17,233 bases of DNA from Candidatus Thorarchaeota archaeon (GTDB taxonomy: Archaea; Asgardarchaeota; Thorarchaeia; Thorarchaeales; Thorarchaeaceae): the NCBI GenBank assembly GCA_018238825.1, contig JABCSP010000017.1, positions 1-17,233 of the forward strand. Reading direction: 5' to 3'. The notes beneath the pieces were generated by a model that saw only the letters and a list, made by a program, of their open reading frames with translations, was not told the DNA's origin and searched no databases. Numbering within the stretch: position 1 is the first letter of the stretch; each line of letters starts with the position of its first letter. This document shows, in pieces, positions 1 through 7,872 of this stretch. The position numbers and the translations under genes were made by a program.

Positions 1-1
1 C

Positions 2-703
2 TTGCCTTTAATTGCAGAACAACTTGGGATGAATGTGAATGAACCAGACTCAATCAGAATTCTACCCTATTCATTTATTGTAACAAGTGAGGATAGTGAG
101 AAATCAAGCAAAAGTGAAACAGCCGCAGACTCGAGATTATTGTTATGGATTGAAGATCCAGATGGACAAATTTCACAGGAACGAACTCTGAAGCTGTCAT
201 ATAAAACAGCAATCCAAAGTGCTAACGATAGGACACAATACAATAGTCAAGGTCTCAGTTGGGCTTTTAGAGACGACAAGAATGATTCTACTACTCCAGT
301 TCTACAAGTACTCGACAGATATTGGACTGATCTAAGCGATACGGGATGGTTGATTCGTGATATTCGATTCCTTAACACTGAAAGAATCGACACTAACATA
401 CAGAAAACAGCATTCACTAAGAAAGTGGATTTGCTAAGACACCGCCTTACAAGCTCATTATCAATTGCTGATTGGTTAGGTGTCAACACTATAGATATCT
501 TAGAAACGCATAGAGAAATTACAGAACTTGTGCAGAAATTCGGAACTATCAGATATGTCCCAACTGTGAAAATTCCTGAAAGAAGCATATCTGGCTGGGC
601 GTTCAAGATGAATAGACAGGGTTCTCTGCTTGCTAGAATTAGAGATTATCAGGAACAACTGATTTCTTTTACAAAGATATCCACTAATTTCCCAGAAAAA
701 TAG
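2..703 (+). CDS. 3' part of an unrecognised protein
   Basis: The reading frame is open from the left edge to a TAG at 701-703, giving at least 233 residues. No SD is visible near the first possible start (TTG at 2), so the gene very probably begins outside the window. The protein is hydrophilic, without membrane segments or a signal peptide. It has an acidic Ser/Glu/Lys stretch at residues 28-42 and a mixed alpha/beta-looking remainder rich in Arg, Asp and Thr. I recognise no catalytic motif or family. It is followed by about 300 bases without a convincing gene, so it does not look co-transcribed with the Roadblock gene. Coding is supported by frame length and ordinary amino-acid composition; function is unknown. 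Confidence 0.6.
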   Translation: MPLIAEQLGMNVNEPDSIRILPYSFIVTSEDSEKSSKSETAADSRLLLWIEDPDGQISQERTLKLSYKTAIQSANDRTQYNSQGLSWAFRDDKNDSTTPVLQVLDRYWTDLSDTGWLIRDIRFLNTERIDTNIQKTAFTKKVDLLRHRLTSSLSIADWLGVNTIDILETHREITELVQKFGTIRYVPTVKIPERSISGWAFKMNRQGSLLARIRDYQEQLISFTKISTNFPEK

Positions 704-999
704 GCATTACTGTCGTAAAGGATTATTACATCGATAGAACGATAAAAATTTCAAGATGAATTGAGGCGTAAATTGAAAATCTATTCCTCATTTGTAAAAC
801 CCTCTGTGGTCTGGGGTCCTATGTCATATTATAGGCTCCGCAATACAAGGCACGTATTCAGATATAAATTGGCTTCTACATATTACAGAATATCTTATAT
901 GGAGCAGACATAGATTTGCTATCGTATACAGGAAAAGTAAAAATTCCAAATCATTCGAATATTGAAAAGAATGTACAAGTAATATTCAGGTGAAACAAA
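704..999. other. Intergenic region with one imperfect hairpin
   Basis: No gene of convincing quality lies here. The clearest structure is a hairpin with arms at 814-822 (GGGTCCTAT) and 831-839 (ATAGGCTCC), nine positions with one mismatch and one G-T pair around an 8-base loop. It has no T-run after it, so it is not an obvious terminator. A 30-codon frame starting with ATG at 821 ends at 913 but has no SD. AT-rich stretches around 890-900 (CTTATATGG) could hold the promoter of the next gene. The last bases contain that gene's SD, AGGTGA at 988-993. Confidence 0.35.
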
Positions 1000-1371
1000 A
1001 TGGGAGAATCCCGCGAAAATACACTCGAAGGTGTTCTGAATGAACTTCAGGGAAGTATTCCTGAGATTGAAGCCTGTGCTATAGTAAGTGTTGAAGGACT
1101 CCCTATTGTATCAGCACTTCCCACAGATGTAGATGAGGCAAAGGTTGCAGCTATGACTGCAGCAATGTTAACACTGGGGGAGAAGGCTGCAATGGAACTA
1201 GGTAAAGGTGAGCTTGAACAAGTAAATATCAAGGGCATCAATGGTTGGCTCCTTGTGGTCCAAGCTGGAATGAACGCCTGTCTCACTGTTTCTACAACTG
1301 CAAATGCAAAGCTTGGACTCATATTCTTGGACATGAAACGTGCTGCTGAAAAAGTAGCAGGCATGATTTAG
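1000..1371 (+). CDS. Roadblock/LC7 domain protein
   Basis: This is a single Roadblock/LC7 (MglB-like) domain of 123 residues filling the whole protein. The family forms dimers that bind small Ras-like GTPases and can act as activators or scaffolds; stand-alone copies are common in archaea and numerous in Asgard genomes. Visible hallmarks are the N-terminal helix with LEGVLNELQ, the strand-turn EACAIVSVEGLPIVSALP (residues 25-42), the Ala-rich central helix with VAAMTAAMLTLGEKAA, the strand GWLLVVQAG, and the C-terminal helix beginning at LDMKRAAEKV. The start is firm: SD AGGTGA at 988-993 lies six bases before ATG. No small GTPase gene is adjacent. The next gene on this strand, 61 bases on, is uppS. 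The partner GTPase cannot be named from here. Confidence 0.9.
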   Translation: MGESRENTLEGVLNELQGSIPEIEACAIVSVEGLPIVSALPTDVDEAKVAAMTAAMLTLGEKAAMELGKGELEQVNIKGINGWLLVVQAGMNACLTVSTTANAKLGLIFLDMKRAAEKVAGMI

Positions 1372-1432
1372 TACAGCTTTAATCACAGCGCCAACTCTAT
1401 TAGGCTTACATGTTAAATTACCATTACAGAGA

Positions 1433-2209
1433 GTGTTATTGTTGAATATTACTGGTCCTGTCTATCGATTATACGAATACTTCTTGTACCGTCAGTTAGA
1501 CAAGGAATTAGCTCCCCGTCACGTTGGTATCATTCTGGATGGAAACCGACGTTATGCCAAGAAACAGGGTATGGAAGTCCCATGGTTTGGTCATCAGAAA
1601 GGTGCATCCAAGGTTATGGAAGTACTACGTATTCTCTGGGAAGCAGGGGTCAAGGTATGCACACTCTATGCATTTTCAGTAGAGAACTTTGAGAGGAACA
1701 AGGATGAGGTCGAAGAGATCATGTCCTTGGCTAAAGAAAAGTTCGCAGAAGTCGTTGACAACCCCGATGTTCATAAATACAAAGTTCGGATACAAGCTAT
1801 TGGGCGAGTCGATTTACTACCAGAAGATGTTCAGATTGCAATAATGGCTGCCGAAGAAGAAACTCGGGATTATACAGATCACATTCTCAATGTGGCTATT
1901 GGTTACTCTGGTCGAGCAGAACTTGTAGATGCAGTGAAGGCCATTGGCGAGAAGATAGAAGCAGGTACAATGAGCCCTGCTGATATAAACGAAAATGTAA
2001 TTGAAGGCCATCTCTACACTAATGGTGTACCAGACCCAGATCTCATTATTCGAACATCAGGCGAAGAGCGATTATCAGGTTTCCTTCTCTGGCAATCCGC
2101 TTATTCTGAATTGTACTTTGCACAGATTTACTGGCCTGCAGTGAGACGGATTGATATTTGGCGGGCGTTACGTTCCTATGGTGAGCGGTCAAGACGATAC
2201 GGTAAGTGA
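1433..2209 (+). CDS. uppS: cis-prenyltransferase (undecaprenyl/polyprenyl diphosphate synthase)
   Basis: The enzyme condenses isopentenyl diphosphate units in cis onto an allylic diphosphate, making the polyprenyl diphosphate that becomes the lipid carrier (dolichol-type in archaea) for protein glycosylation and surface polysaccharides. All family motifs are present: HVGIILDGNRRYA (residues 30-42, catalytic Asp36), the GH pair at 53-54, FSVENFER (81-88), NVAIGYSGRAE (153-163), and the C-terminal IIRTSGEERLSGF followed by WQSAYSE (205-226). The N-terminal 28 residues (LYEYFLYRQL) resemble the amphipathic helix of archaeal homologues. Length, 258 residues, is normal. The start is uncertain: GTG 1433 gives the full N-terminus but lacks an SD, and TTG 1442 is possible. 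It lies 61 bases after the Roadblock gene on the same strand. Confidence 0.95.
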   Translation: MLLLNITGPVYRLYEYFLYRQLDKELAPRHVGIILDGNRRYAKKQGMEVPWFGHQKGASKVMEVLRILWEAGVKVCTLYAFSVENFERNKDEVEEIMSLAKEKFAEVVDNPDVHKYKVRIQAIGRVDLLPEDVQIAIMAAEEETRDYTDHILNVAIGYSGRAELVDAVKAIGEKIEAGTMSPADINENVIEGHLYTNGVPDPDLIIRTSGEERLSGFLLWQSAYSELYFAQIYWPAVRRIDIWRALRSYGERSRRYGK

Positions 2210-2226
2210 TTTCAAACAACACAGTG

Positions 2227-2235
2227 TTTTATATG
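2227..2235 (+). promoter_or_regulatory. Putative TATA box for the 2277 gene
   Basis: TTTTATATG sits 18 bases after the uppS stop. Transcription would begin about 25 bases downstream, near 2255-2260, just before the SD AGGAG (2261-2265) and the TTG at 2277. This favours a separate transcript starting after uppS over a protein that begins inside uppS. Inferred from spacing only. Confidence 0.4.
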
Positions 2236-2276
2236 TCATCCATTTTACTTGTTTGATATTAGGAGTCTATGAGACA

Positions 2277-3473
2277 TTGGCTAGAACTCCAGTTGATGTC
2301 TATCGAGGTCTCGTGCAAACACAGCTCGATGACAAAATAGCGGAACAGATTAACTCAGTCGTATCTAGATTTACTGATTTTGTATTTGCTGGCGAAAAAC
2401 TATCTATTCATCTCAATCGGTTTCTTGATCTCACAACCCGCTTGATAGCATTAATAGACTCTGAAACGAGTGCCAATCACAATCACCTGACGATGTCTGT
2501 TGACCTTCTTGACTATCTTACTTCTGCTTCTAAGTGGTGGACAGTCACGCGACAGGAACCAAATATTGTTCTGAGACCTCCTTCCCGTGAAGCTCGTGGT
2601 TTCATCAAATCCATTGCTGATCTTCATGTTGGTGGAACAACTCTTCAAAGAATTTCTGGATCTACTGACAAACTCTCTAGGTTTCTTGAAGAACATGAAA
2701 TTGAGAAATCAGTAGAGGTTGAACGACTCTGTAACGGTATGCTCTCTGCTTGGGCTCTACTTAGTGCATTTGCATGCAAGGGCCAGGGTAGAAATGTTGC
2801 GTCAGAAGCTGATTTTGAAACAGCTTATGATGTTGTACGTATACTCCTATTCTATGTCAGCCTTGACGATTTCAAAGCGCTCTCTGTTGTCCGTCAACTA
2901 GGAACTCACGCTTTACTTCCAAAGTCTGCTAGTGTAAATTTCTCTCCAAGGTTTGAAAAGAAGCTTAATGCATCAGTCGCTGCAAGTCTTGAGAAAGAAC
3001 ATGGTGAACATCTCATTCAGATGGCAAAGGCTACTTCAGGTGCATCTCGTTCCATTCTCACAAATTCATTGAGACTACTTGGCCAACTTCAAGCAGTGAA
3101 ACTGGATATTGACCGTCTGGAAGAAGAGCACTATGATGCCATCATTGTTGGTGCATCGGAACTAATAGAGAGTGTCGGGGTATCATCTGATTTTCTTCAA
3201 AATGATTCATCAGCTCTGGCTATTTTCAAGAATCTTCGTCCCGGAGATGGAGTTGACGAACGCATTCAACTCTTAATCAGACGACTTGAAGGTTTAATCG
3301 TAGATTCTACTGGAAACAGGGATTTCCTCTTACAATACTCTCGTCTTGTACCACGACTTATTGCATTGATATTACTACTTGCCAGTAACACAAAAGATTC
3401 TCCAACTGCTCCAATTGAGGACTCTGATATAAAGAGAGGTCTGATTCTTCTTTACAAGTTGATTAGTGGCTAG
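2277..3473 (+). CDS. Unrecognised helical protein, possible AAA+-lid-like segment
   Basis: The protein is about 398 residues, strongly alpha-helical, soluble, and without a signal peptide or Walker motifs. Residues about 150-194 (RLCNGMLSAWALLSAFAC...AYDVVRILLFYV) resemble the helical lid at the C-terminus of MCM/Lon/chelatase-type AAA+ proteins, where a helix is followed by an acidic segment and another helix; no ATPase core accompanies it, so this is only a resemblance. The start is a judgement. The frame is open back into uppS, with ATG at 2178, but TTG 2277 has SD AGGAG (2261-2265, 11-base gap) and a TATA box at 2227, and it removes a 32-base overlap with uppS. The stop overlaps the convergent acyl-CoA synthetase beta gene by 11 bases. 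No function assigned. Confidence 0.7.
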   Translation: MARTPVDVYRGLVQTQLDDKIAEQINSVVSRFTDFVFAGEKLSIHLNRFLDLTTRLIALIDSETSANHNHLTMSVDLLDYLTSASKWWTVTRQEPNIVLRPPSREARGFIKSIADLHVGGTTLQRISGSTDKLSRFLEEHEIEKSVEVERLCNGMLSAWALLSAFACKGQGRNVASEADFETAYDVVRILLFYVSLDDFKALSVVRQLGTHALLPKSASVNFSPRFEKKLNASVAASLEKEHGEHLIQMAKATSGASRSILTNSLRLLGQLQAVKLDIDRLEEEHYDAIIVGASELIESVGVSSDFLQNDSSALAIFKNLRPGDGVDERIQLLIRRLEGLIVDSTGNRDFLLQYSRLVPRLIALILLLASNTKDSPTAPIEDSDIKRGLILLYKLISG

Positions 3474-4197
3474 CTTCCGAGCTTCCAATCAGAATCCGTG
3501 CATCAACGACTAGAGTTCCCTTCCCTTTTTCATATACAAAGGTTGGATTACAATCTAGTTCTGTGATCTCAGGATTCTCTGCAATCATCTTGGATACAGC
3601 CAACATGACATTGACTAGTGAATCTATATCTCTTGGAGGTTCGCCACGGATACCTTCCAATATTTTGTATGCTTTTAGTTCCTTCAACATCTCTCTGGCA
3701 TCATTCTCGGTGAATGGAATCAATCTGAAAGACACATCTTTCAAGACTTCAACAAAAATACCACCAAGACCTGCCATTAATGCATGCCCAAACTGAGGAT
3801 CTTTTGTGACACCCACAATAATCTCTGTGCCCATATCTGCAAAATCAGAAATGAATACACCTCGACTCAGGTCAACATCAATGCCTTTCTCCTTTCCATA
3901 GTTCTTTGCATTTTCCATAATCTCGTTGAACGCTTTGCGAACCTCTTCTTCACTCTTAAGATTGATTTTCACTCCTCCTGCATCGGATTTGTGTAAAACA
4001 TCCTTGGAGAGGATTTTGAGTACTACAGGAAAACCGATAGCTTTGGACTTTTCTATAGCCTCTTCCGCAGTTATTGCAGTGTCATAAGCTGGAATGGGAA
4101 TTCCATATGCTTTCATTATGTCCTTTGCTTCGTGCTCCAGTACAAACGTTCTTCCCTCTTCGAGGGCAGTTTTGAAGATTTTTTTCGCTTCCTTCAT
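3463..4197 (-). CDS. acdB: ADP-forming acyl-CoA (acetate-CoA) ligase, beta subunit
   Basis: This is the ATP-grasp subunit of the archaeal ADP-forming acyl-CoA synthetase, which converts acyl-CoA, ADP and phosphate to acid, CoA and ATP. Visible motifs are KILSKDVLHKSDAGGV (residues 61-76) with His69 at the position of the second phosphorylated His known from the Korarchaeum enzyme, GTEIIVGVTKDPQFG (123-137), GGIFVEVLKD (145-154), and the metal-binding ELDCNP (213-218) with DAR (232-234). Length, 244 residues, fits the free beta subunit; many bacteria fuse it to alpha. ATG 4197 follows the alpha stop by 45 bases, with a possible SD (GAGGT) some 12 bases upstream. Transcribed after acdA. Substrate range (acetate, branched-chain or aryl acids) cannot be read from sequence. 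Confidence 0.93.
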   Translation of the reverse strand: MKEAKKIFKTALEEGRTFVLEHEAKDIMKAYGIPIPAYDTAITAEEAIEKSKAIGFPVVLKILSKDVLHKSDAGGVKINLKSEEEVRKAFNEIMENAKNYGKEKGIDVDLSRGVFISDFADMGTEIIVGVTKDPQFGHALMAGLGGIFVEVLKDVSFRLIPFTENDAREMLKELKAYKILEGIRGEPPRDIDSLVNVMLAVSKMIAENPEITELDCNPTFVYEKGKGTLVVDARILIGSSEASH

Positions 4198-4242
4198 CGC
4201 TTTCCAGACCTCTGTTCTACCTGCTACCGCAGTCCGTTCCTT

Positions 4243-5694
4243 TTATGGTTTATTGGAGATTAGAGTCTTGTTGAATTTATCTCTGTATTTGATTTCCCCA
4301 TATTGTGCTAACCCTTTTGCTGCAAGTGCCGCTTTTTCACCAGTTGCATATGTTGGTACACCCATCAACTCCATGATTTCTCCTGCCTTAGTTGTGAAAC
4401 CACCGCCCATAGAAACCACTACAAAGGGAAGATTTGATTGACGTTGATGGTTTGCAATGACATTGGTTATTTCCATGCTTAGACCAGGTGTCTGGAGTAG
4501 CATGCCTACAACAAACATATCATACTCTCCACTCTTGATTGCTTCTTCAAAGACAATATCATATCTGGAAGCATTTGCATCTCCGACAACATCAATGGGA
4601 TTTCCTATTGCACAATATGATGGGAGACGTTCTTTGTAAATTTCTGTTAGTTCCTTTGATGGGGATGGTATAGCTAACTCAAGATCTTCAAGGGCATCTG
4701 TGGTCATGACACCCAATCCACCTCCATTCGTAATCATAAGGACTCTATCGCCCTTTGCTGGAGGTTGCATAGCCAGAGCTTTGGCTGCATCAAACATATG
4801 TTCAAAGTTATCTACTCTAATTACACCTGACTGCTTGTAAGCTGCATCGGCAATACTATCTGAACCTGCAAGAGAACCTGTATGAGAACTTGCAGCAGCT
4901 TTTGCTCTCTGACCCCTTCCTGCTTTGACAACAATAACAGGCTTGTTAGGAGTCACTCTGCTTGCTGTATCAAAGAAAGTACGACCTTTATCTTGATCAT
5001 ACCCTTCTGTGTAATAACAAATGACCTGAGTAGAATTATCTTCTGCAAGATAACAGAGCAAATCATCATCATCCACATCGCATTTGTTACCAAGGCTAAC
5101 TAGCTTACTAACACCGAGACCTAGCTCAGATGTCCAGTCTGAGATTGCAGCAGCAAAAGCACCTGACTGAGACACTAGTGAAATATTCGCAACATTGCTG
5201 GGCTTTGGTCTACCACATCTGTACTCGGGCAGGAAGAAGGTGTCGATATGACTGAGGGTATCCACAACACCGATGCAGTTTGGTCCGATGATGCGTATTC
5301 CATGTTTCTTTGCTATCGCTACAACTTCATCCTCAAGTTCTGTGCCAATGGCACCTGTTTCTGAAAAACCACCAGAGATGATGATTGATGCTTTGACACC
5401 TTTGGCTGCTATATCCTCAAATACCCTGGGTGTTATTCTGGCGGGTACTGCAATGATTACTAAATCAATTGGATCTTTAATTTCTTGGAGATTTGCAAAA
5501 CATGGGACACCGAGGACCTGTGTATATTTTGGATTGATTGCGTAGACTTTTCCAGCATATTGAGGTCTGATAAAATTCTGAATGATTGACTGTCCCACAC
5601 TATTCTGGCTCGCAGATGCTCCATAAATAGCGACACTTTTTGCATTGAAAAATATGTCAATTGACTCCGTATTTCCGCAACTCACGATTTTCAC
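4243..5694 (-). CDS. acdA: ADP-forming acyl-CoA (acetate-CoA) ligase, alpha subunit
   Basis: This is the CoA-binding subunit partnering the following beta gene. In order it shows a Rossmann CoA-binding domain starting IDIFFNAKSVAIYGAS (12-27), GPNCIG (137-142), the ligase domain with SQSGAF (175-180), and the catalytic phosphohistidine loop SSHTGSLAGSD (269-279, His271), then a second CoA-ligase-like domain with TNGGGLGV and NPIDVVGDA. Length, 483 residues, is as expected for a stand-alone alpha. Start is GTG at 5694, placing the family's usual beginning at about residue 12; no strong SD was found. It is divergent from the radical SAM gene, with only 48 bases between the annotated starts, so the two probably share a promoter region. 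The alpha-beta operon is consistent with fermentative ATP production. Confidence 0.93.
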   Translation of the reverse strand: MKIVSCGNTESIDIFFNAKSVAIYGASASQNSVGQSIIQNFIRPQYAGKVYAINPKYTQVLGVPCFANLQEIKDPIDLVIIAVPARITPRVFEDIAAKGVKASIIISGGFSETGAIGTELEDEVVAIAKKHGIRIIGPNCIGVVDTLSHIDTFFLPEYRCGRPKPSNVANISLVSQSGAFAAAISDWTSELGLGVSKLVSLGNKCDVDDDDLLCYLAEDNSTQVICYYTEGYDQDKGRTFFDTASRVTPNKPVIVVKAGRGQRAKAAASSHTGSLAGSDSIADAAYKQSGVIRVDNFEHMFDAAKALAMQPPAKGDRVLMITNGGGLGVMTTDALEDLELAIPSPSKELTEIYKERLPSYCAIGNPIDVVGDANASRYDIVFEEAIKSGEYDMFVVGMLLQTPGLSMEITNVIANHQRQSNLPFVVVSMGGGFTTKAGEIMELMGVPTYATGEKAALAAKGLAQYGEIKYRDKFNKTLISNKP

Positions 5695-5742
5695 ACTCAG
5701 ATGGACTTTATTGTAACCTAAGAGGTACTTGTTCTTTGCCCT

Positions 5743-6810
5743 GTGGTCTTAGATAACAATCCTAATAGCCCAATCGATAGTTTCCAGTCAAGAGGCAGAG
5801 TCTTGAGATTTGATATTCTTAATGATGGCCATTCTATACTGCATGCTCCCACAGAGGAACTTAATCAGTGGATGAACAAAGCTTTCGAATCACGATTGAG
5901 TTCATTTGATAGGAATCTACTATGTTATAGTCCTACTGCCTATCCCTACAAGATTAGAGATCATAAACAAGTGCGGTCAAACAATTTTCCTTCTCTGAGT
6001 GTGACTGGCACCTCTTGTTCATTGAATTGTGAGCATTGTGATGGCCAGCTCCTAAAAGGCATGGAGTCAACTATTACCCCCGAATCACTGTATGAACGCT
6101 GTTTGGAGATTAAGAATCAGGGCGGAGAAGGAGTCCTGATTAGTGGTGGTTCTGATTCCAAAGGTCATGTTCCGTTGGAACGTTTTGGTAAGGCAATAGG
6201 CCGTGTAAAATCAGAATTGGGTTTACAAGTAGTTGTCCACACAGGTCTTGTGACACCTGAAACTGCGTATCAACTTGCAACTGCAGGAATTGATGCGGCA
6301 ATGCTTGATGTAATCGGTGATGATGAAGTATCATCCAAAGTGTATCACATATCTGATGGTCCACAGAAGATGAGAAGGTCACTTGATATCCTTGAGGAGC
6401 ATAAGATACCTACAGTTCCACATGTACTCGTTGGATTGAATTATGGACAGATTAAGGGTGAAATCGAGGCGCTTCAGATGATTTCCGAGGGATCTCCTTC
6501 AGCAGTGGTCATTATTGCACTCAGTCCAGTCCGGAAGACGCCAATGGAGAATGTTTCACCACCTTCTCCTGAAAGCATCGGTCGTGTATTGACAGTGGCA
6601 CGTCTTGGATTCCCAGATATTCCAATTCTTCTAGGATGTGCACGTCCTATGGGACAACACAAGATTGACACAGACAAGTATGCAATCAGAAGTGGTACAA
6701 ATGGTATTGCCCTTATCAGTCAAGAAGGTGTGGATTTTGCAAGGGCGCAAGAACTAAACCCCGTCTTTGAGGATGTGTGCTGTAGTCTTGCCTATAGAGC
6801 ATTTCTGTAA
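5743..6810 (+). CDS. Radical SAM protein (COG1856-like, biotin/lipoyl-synthase related)
   Basis: The protein has 355 residues with a canonical radical SAM cluster motif CSLNCEHC (Cys92, Cys96, Cys99) that would bind a [4Fe-4S] cluster and SAM, followed by the SAM-contacting GGE-like segment VLISGGSDSKG (131-141) and a TIM-barrel pattern of strands (VVVHTGLV, AAMLDVIGD, TVPHVLVGLNYG, AVVIIALSP, IPILLGCARP). The text after the cluster (DGQLLKGM) and overall layout resemble uncharacterised archaeal COG1856 proteins related to biotin synthase. The two-component archaeal lipoyl synthases (LipS1/LipS2) come from this neighbourhood of the superfamily, so lipoylation is possible but unproven. GTG 5743 is the longest start; TTG 5803 has a better SD (AGAGG, 5791-5795). 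The 3' end overlaps the convergent membrane-protein gene by 19 bases. Confidence 0.85.
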   Translation: MVLDNNPNSPIDSFQSRGRVLRFDILNDGHSILHAPTEELNQWMNKAFESRLSSFDRNLLCYSPTAYPYKIRDHKQVRSNNFPSLSVTGTSCSLNCEHCDGQLLKGMESTITPESLYERCLEIKNQGGEGVLISGGSDSKGHVPLERFGKAIGRVKSELGLQVVVHTGLVTPETAYQLATAGIDAAMLDVIGDDEVSSKVYHISDGPQKMRRSLDILEEHKIPTVPHVLVGLNYGQIKGEIEALQMISEGSPSAVVIIALSPVRKTPMENVSPPSPESIGRVLTVARLGFPDIPILLGCARPMGQHKIDTDKYAIRSGTNGIALISQEGVDFARAQELNPVFEDVCCSLAYRAFL

Positions 6811-7346
6811 TTCTTTCTTACAATCCAGCCTGCAAGTTCATACCCCAAATCAAAGAACCAGAGACCTACTGCTGCTGGGAAGAGTAATGGCCAAAGTATC
6901 GATATTAGGATTACAGAAGTTTTCAGTGTAAATCTGTACTCAAAGAATTTGTATGCCTTCGGGGAAATCTCTTGATTTGCCCAGTCGTTTCCTCGTTCGT
7001 CAAGAACGGCTGCAAGAAACATCATAATGACCACTGTAAGCCAATCTAGCCAACTGATAATGGGCGGAAGCCCTACAAACATCACTACTGAAAAGATTAG
7101 CACAAATCCCACAACAAACTGCAATCGATTGACTTTCCCTGACACAAGGACCCCAATGATTATGCTCGTCATGAGTGCCAGGTCCCATTCTGATACAGTC
7201 ATTATGAAACCAAAAAGAATACCAGCAAGAGCAAGTGGAATCCATGAGAGATCTGGTCTGTCTAGTTCGTCAAGAAGGTCATCACCAATTTTCAGGGTTA
7301 ATCCTGCAAGAAGATAGGCTGAGAAATACACCACCCATTCTATCAT
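6792..7346 (-). CDS. Uncharacterised multi-pass membrane protein with Asp-rich motifs
   Basis: The protein has 184 residues with about six hydrophobic segments (roughly residues 4-19, 35-51, 57-70, 76-93, 99-114 and 143-165). Two acidic motifs stand at membrane edges: GDDLLDELDRPD (21-32), which contains a DDxxD pattern, and DERGND (116-121). Two Asp-rich motifs are reminiscent of membrane prenyltransferases of the UbiA type, but this protein is far shorter than the usual 280-300 residues. I treat it as a conserved archaeal membrane protein of unknown function. Start ATG 7346 is supported by SD GGTGA (7357-7353) six bases upstream. It is transcribed away from eL33, 155 bases downstream of that gene's stop, and converges on the radical SAM gene with a 19-base overlap. 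Confidence 0.8.
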   Translation of the reverse strand: MIEWVVYFSAYLLAGLTLKIGDDLLDELDRPDLSWIPLALAGILFGFIMTVSEWDLALMTSIIIGVLVSGKVNRLQFVVGFVLIFSVVMFVGLPPIISWLDWLTVVIMMFLAAVLDERGNDWANQEISPKAYKFFEYRFTLKTSVILISILWPLLFPAAVGLWFFDLGYELAGWIVRKNYRNAL

Positions 7347-7501
7347 ACATATTCACCAATCAGAATCAAACAATGATTGTTATAGTGGCCCCTCAGCTTA
7401 ACTATGACTCGTCGCTGGATATTTCTATCCTCAGATAGCCAATTACATCACTGGAGCCGAGTTGACTTCCGATGATTTCTTGATAAAACTTCGTGATAGT
7501 C

Positions 7502-7783
7502 CTACAAGAGGAAAACAGGAGTGCCAATAGCCTGACCTGGGAGGTTAGTACGGAATTTTGCTCGAACTGCACCACTATTTCCATGCGCTCCAAGCACTTT
7601 ACCTAAGAATTCCTTTTCCCCGGGTGAAGTCCATTTCACCTTTCGGCTAATAAGGGCGGCTGCCTCCGCTCTGGTCTTAATACTATCAAAAATTAAAATC
7701 ACTTGATTAGGATGCTGTAGGTGTTTGCCTCTACGATAACTTACGACAACGCCTCTTTGACCAGTTGTAACACTTTTAGACAT
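7502..7783 (-). CDS. rpl35ae: Large ribosomal subunit protein eL33 (L35Ae)
   Basis: This protein of the large ribosomal subunit is found in eukaryotes and in part of the archaea. At 93 residues it matches the family length. Recognisable features are the N-terminal barrel GQRGVVVSYRRGKHLQHPNQVIL, the KTRAEAAALISRKVKWTSP segment, the family signature GKVLGAHGNSGAVRAKF (residues 61-77), and the terminal LPGQAIGTPVFLL. ATG 7783 is preceded at seven bases by a strong SD, GGAGGA (7796-7791). A TATA-like CTTATATC at 7837-7830 would start transcription near 7806, giving a leader of only about 25 bases. The SD is flanked on both sides by CTCC, described separately. It sits alone between two membrane-protein genes on the same strand. 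Confidence 0.95.
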   Translation of the reverse strand: MSKSVTTGQRGVVVSYRRGKHLQHPNQVILIFDSIKTRAEAAALISRKVKWTSPGEKEFLGKVLGAHGNSGAVRAKFRTNLPGQAIGTPVFLL

Positions 7784-7785
7784 GC

Positions 7786-7804
7786 GGAGTTCCTCCTATG
7801 GGAG
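7786..7804 (-). promoter_or_regulatory. RBS of eL33 with two competing hairpins
   Basis: On the minus strand the SD GGAGGA (7796-7791) lies between two copies of GAACTCC. The upstream CTCC (7804-7801) can pair with GGAG (7796-7793) across a CATA loop. The downstream CTCC (7789-7786) can pair with the same GGAG across a GAA loop. Each stem is only four pairs, so the effect may be small. Confidence 0.35.
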
Positions 7805-7829
7805 TTCTCGTGAACGCCTCTGGGAATCG

Positions 7830-7837
7830 GATATAAG
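7830..7837 (-). promoter_or_regulatory. Putative TATA box for eL33
   Basis: Minus-strand CTTATATC lies about 50 bases before the eL33 start. The archaeal TATA-to-start distance of about 25 bases would put the transcript start near 7806. No other good TATA candidate is visible between 7784 and 7872. Confidence 0.4.
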
Positions 7838-7872
7838 ACTTACTGAATGAACTTTATTATTACTCCCTACGA

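Noticed and set aside
821..913. 30-codon frame in the gap after the first gene
   Set aside because: No SD, a Tyr/Arg-rich text without recognisable pattern, and its ATG overlaps the arm of a hairpin.
2151..2276. Longer form of the 2277 protein overlapping the uppS 3' end
   Set aside because: The added residues come partly from uppS coding DNA and a TATA-like region and have no SD. ATG 2178 cannot be excluded.
6318..6364. C/D box small RNA suggested by TGATGATGA followed by CTGA
   Set aside because: It falls within the radical SAM coding sequence, and no C'/D' boxes are correctly spaced. Other TGATGA matches are also inside genes.
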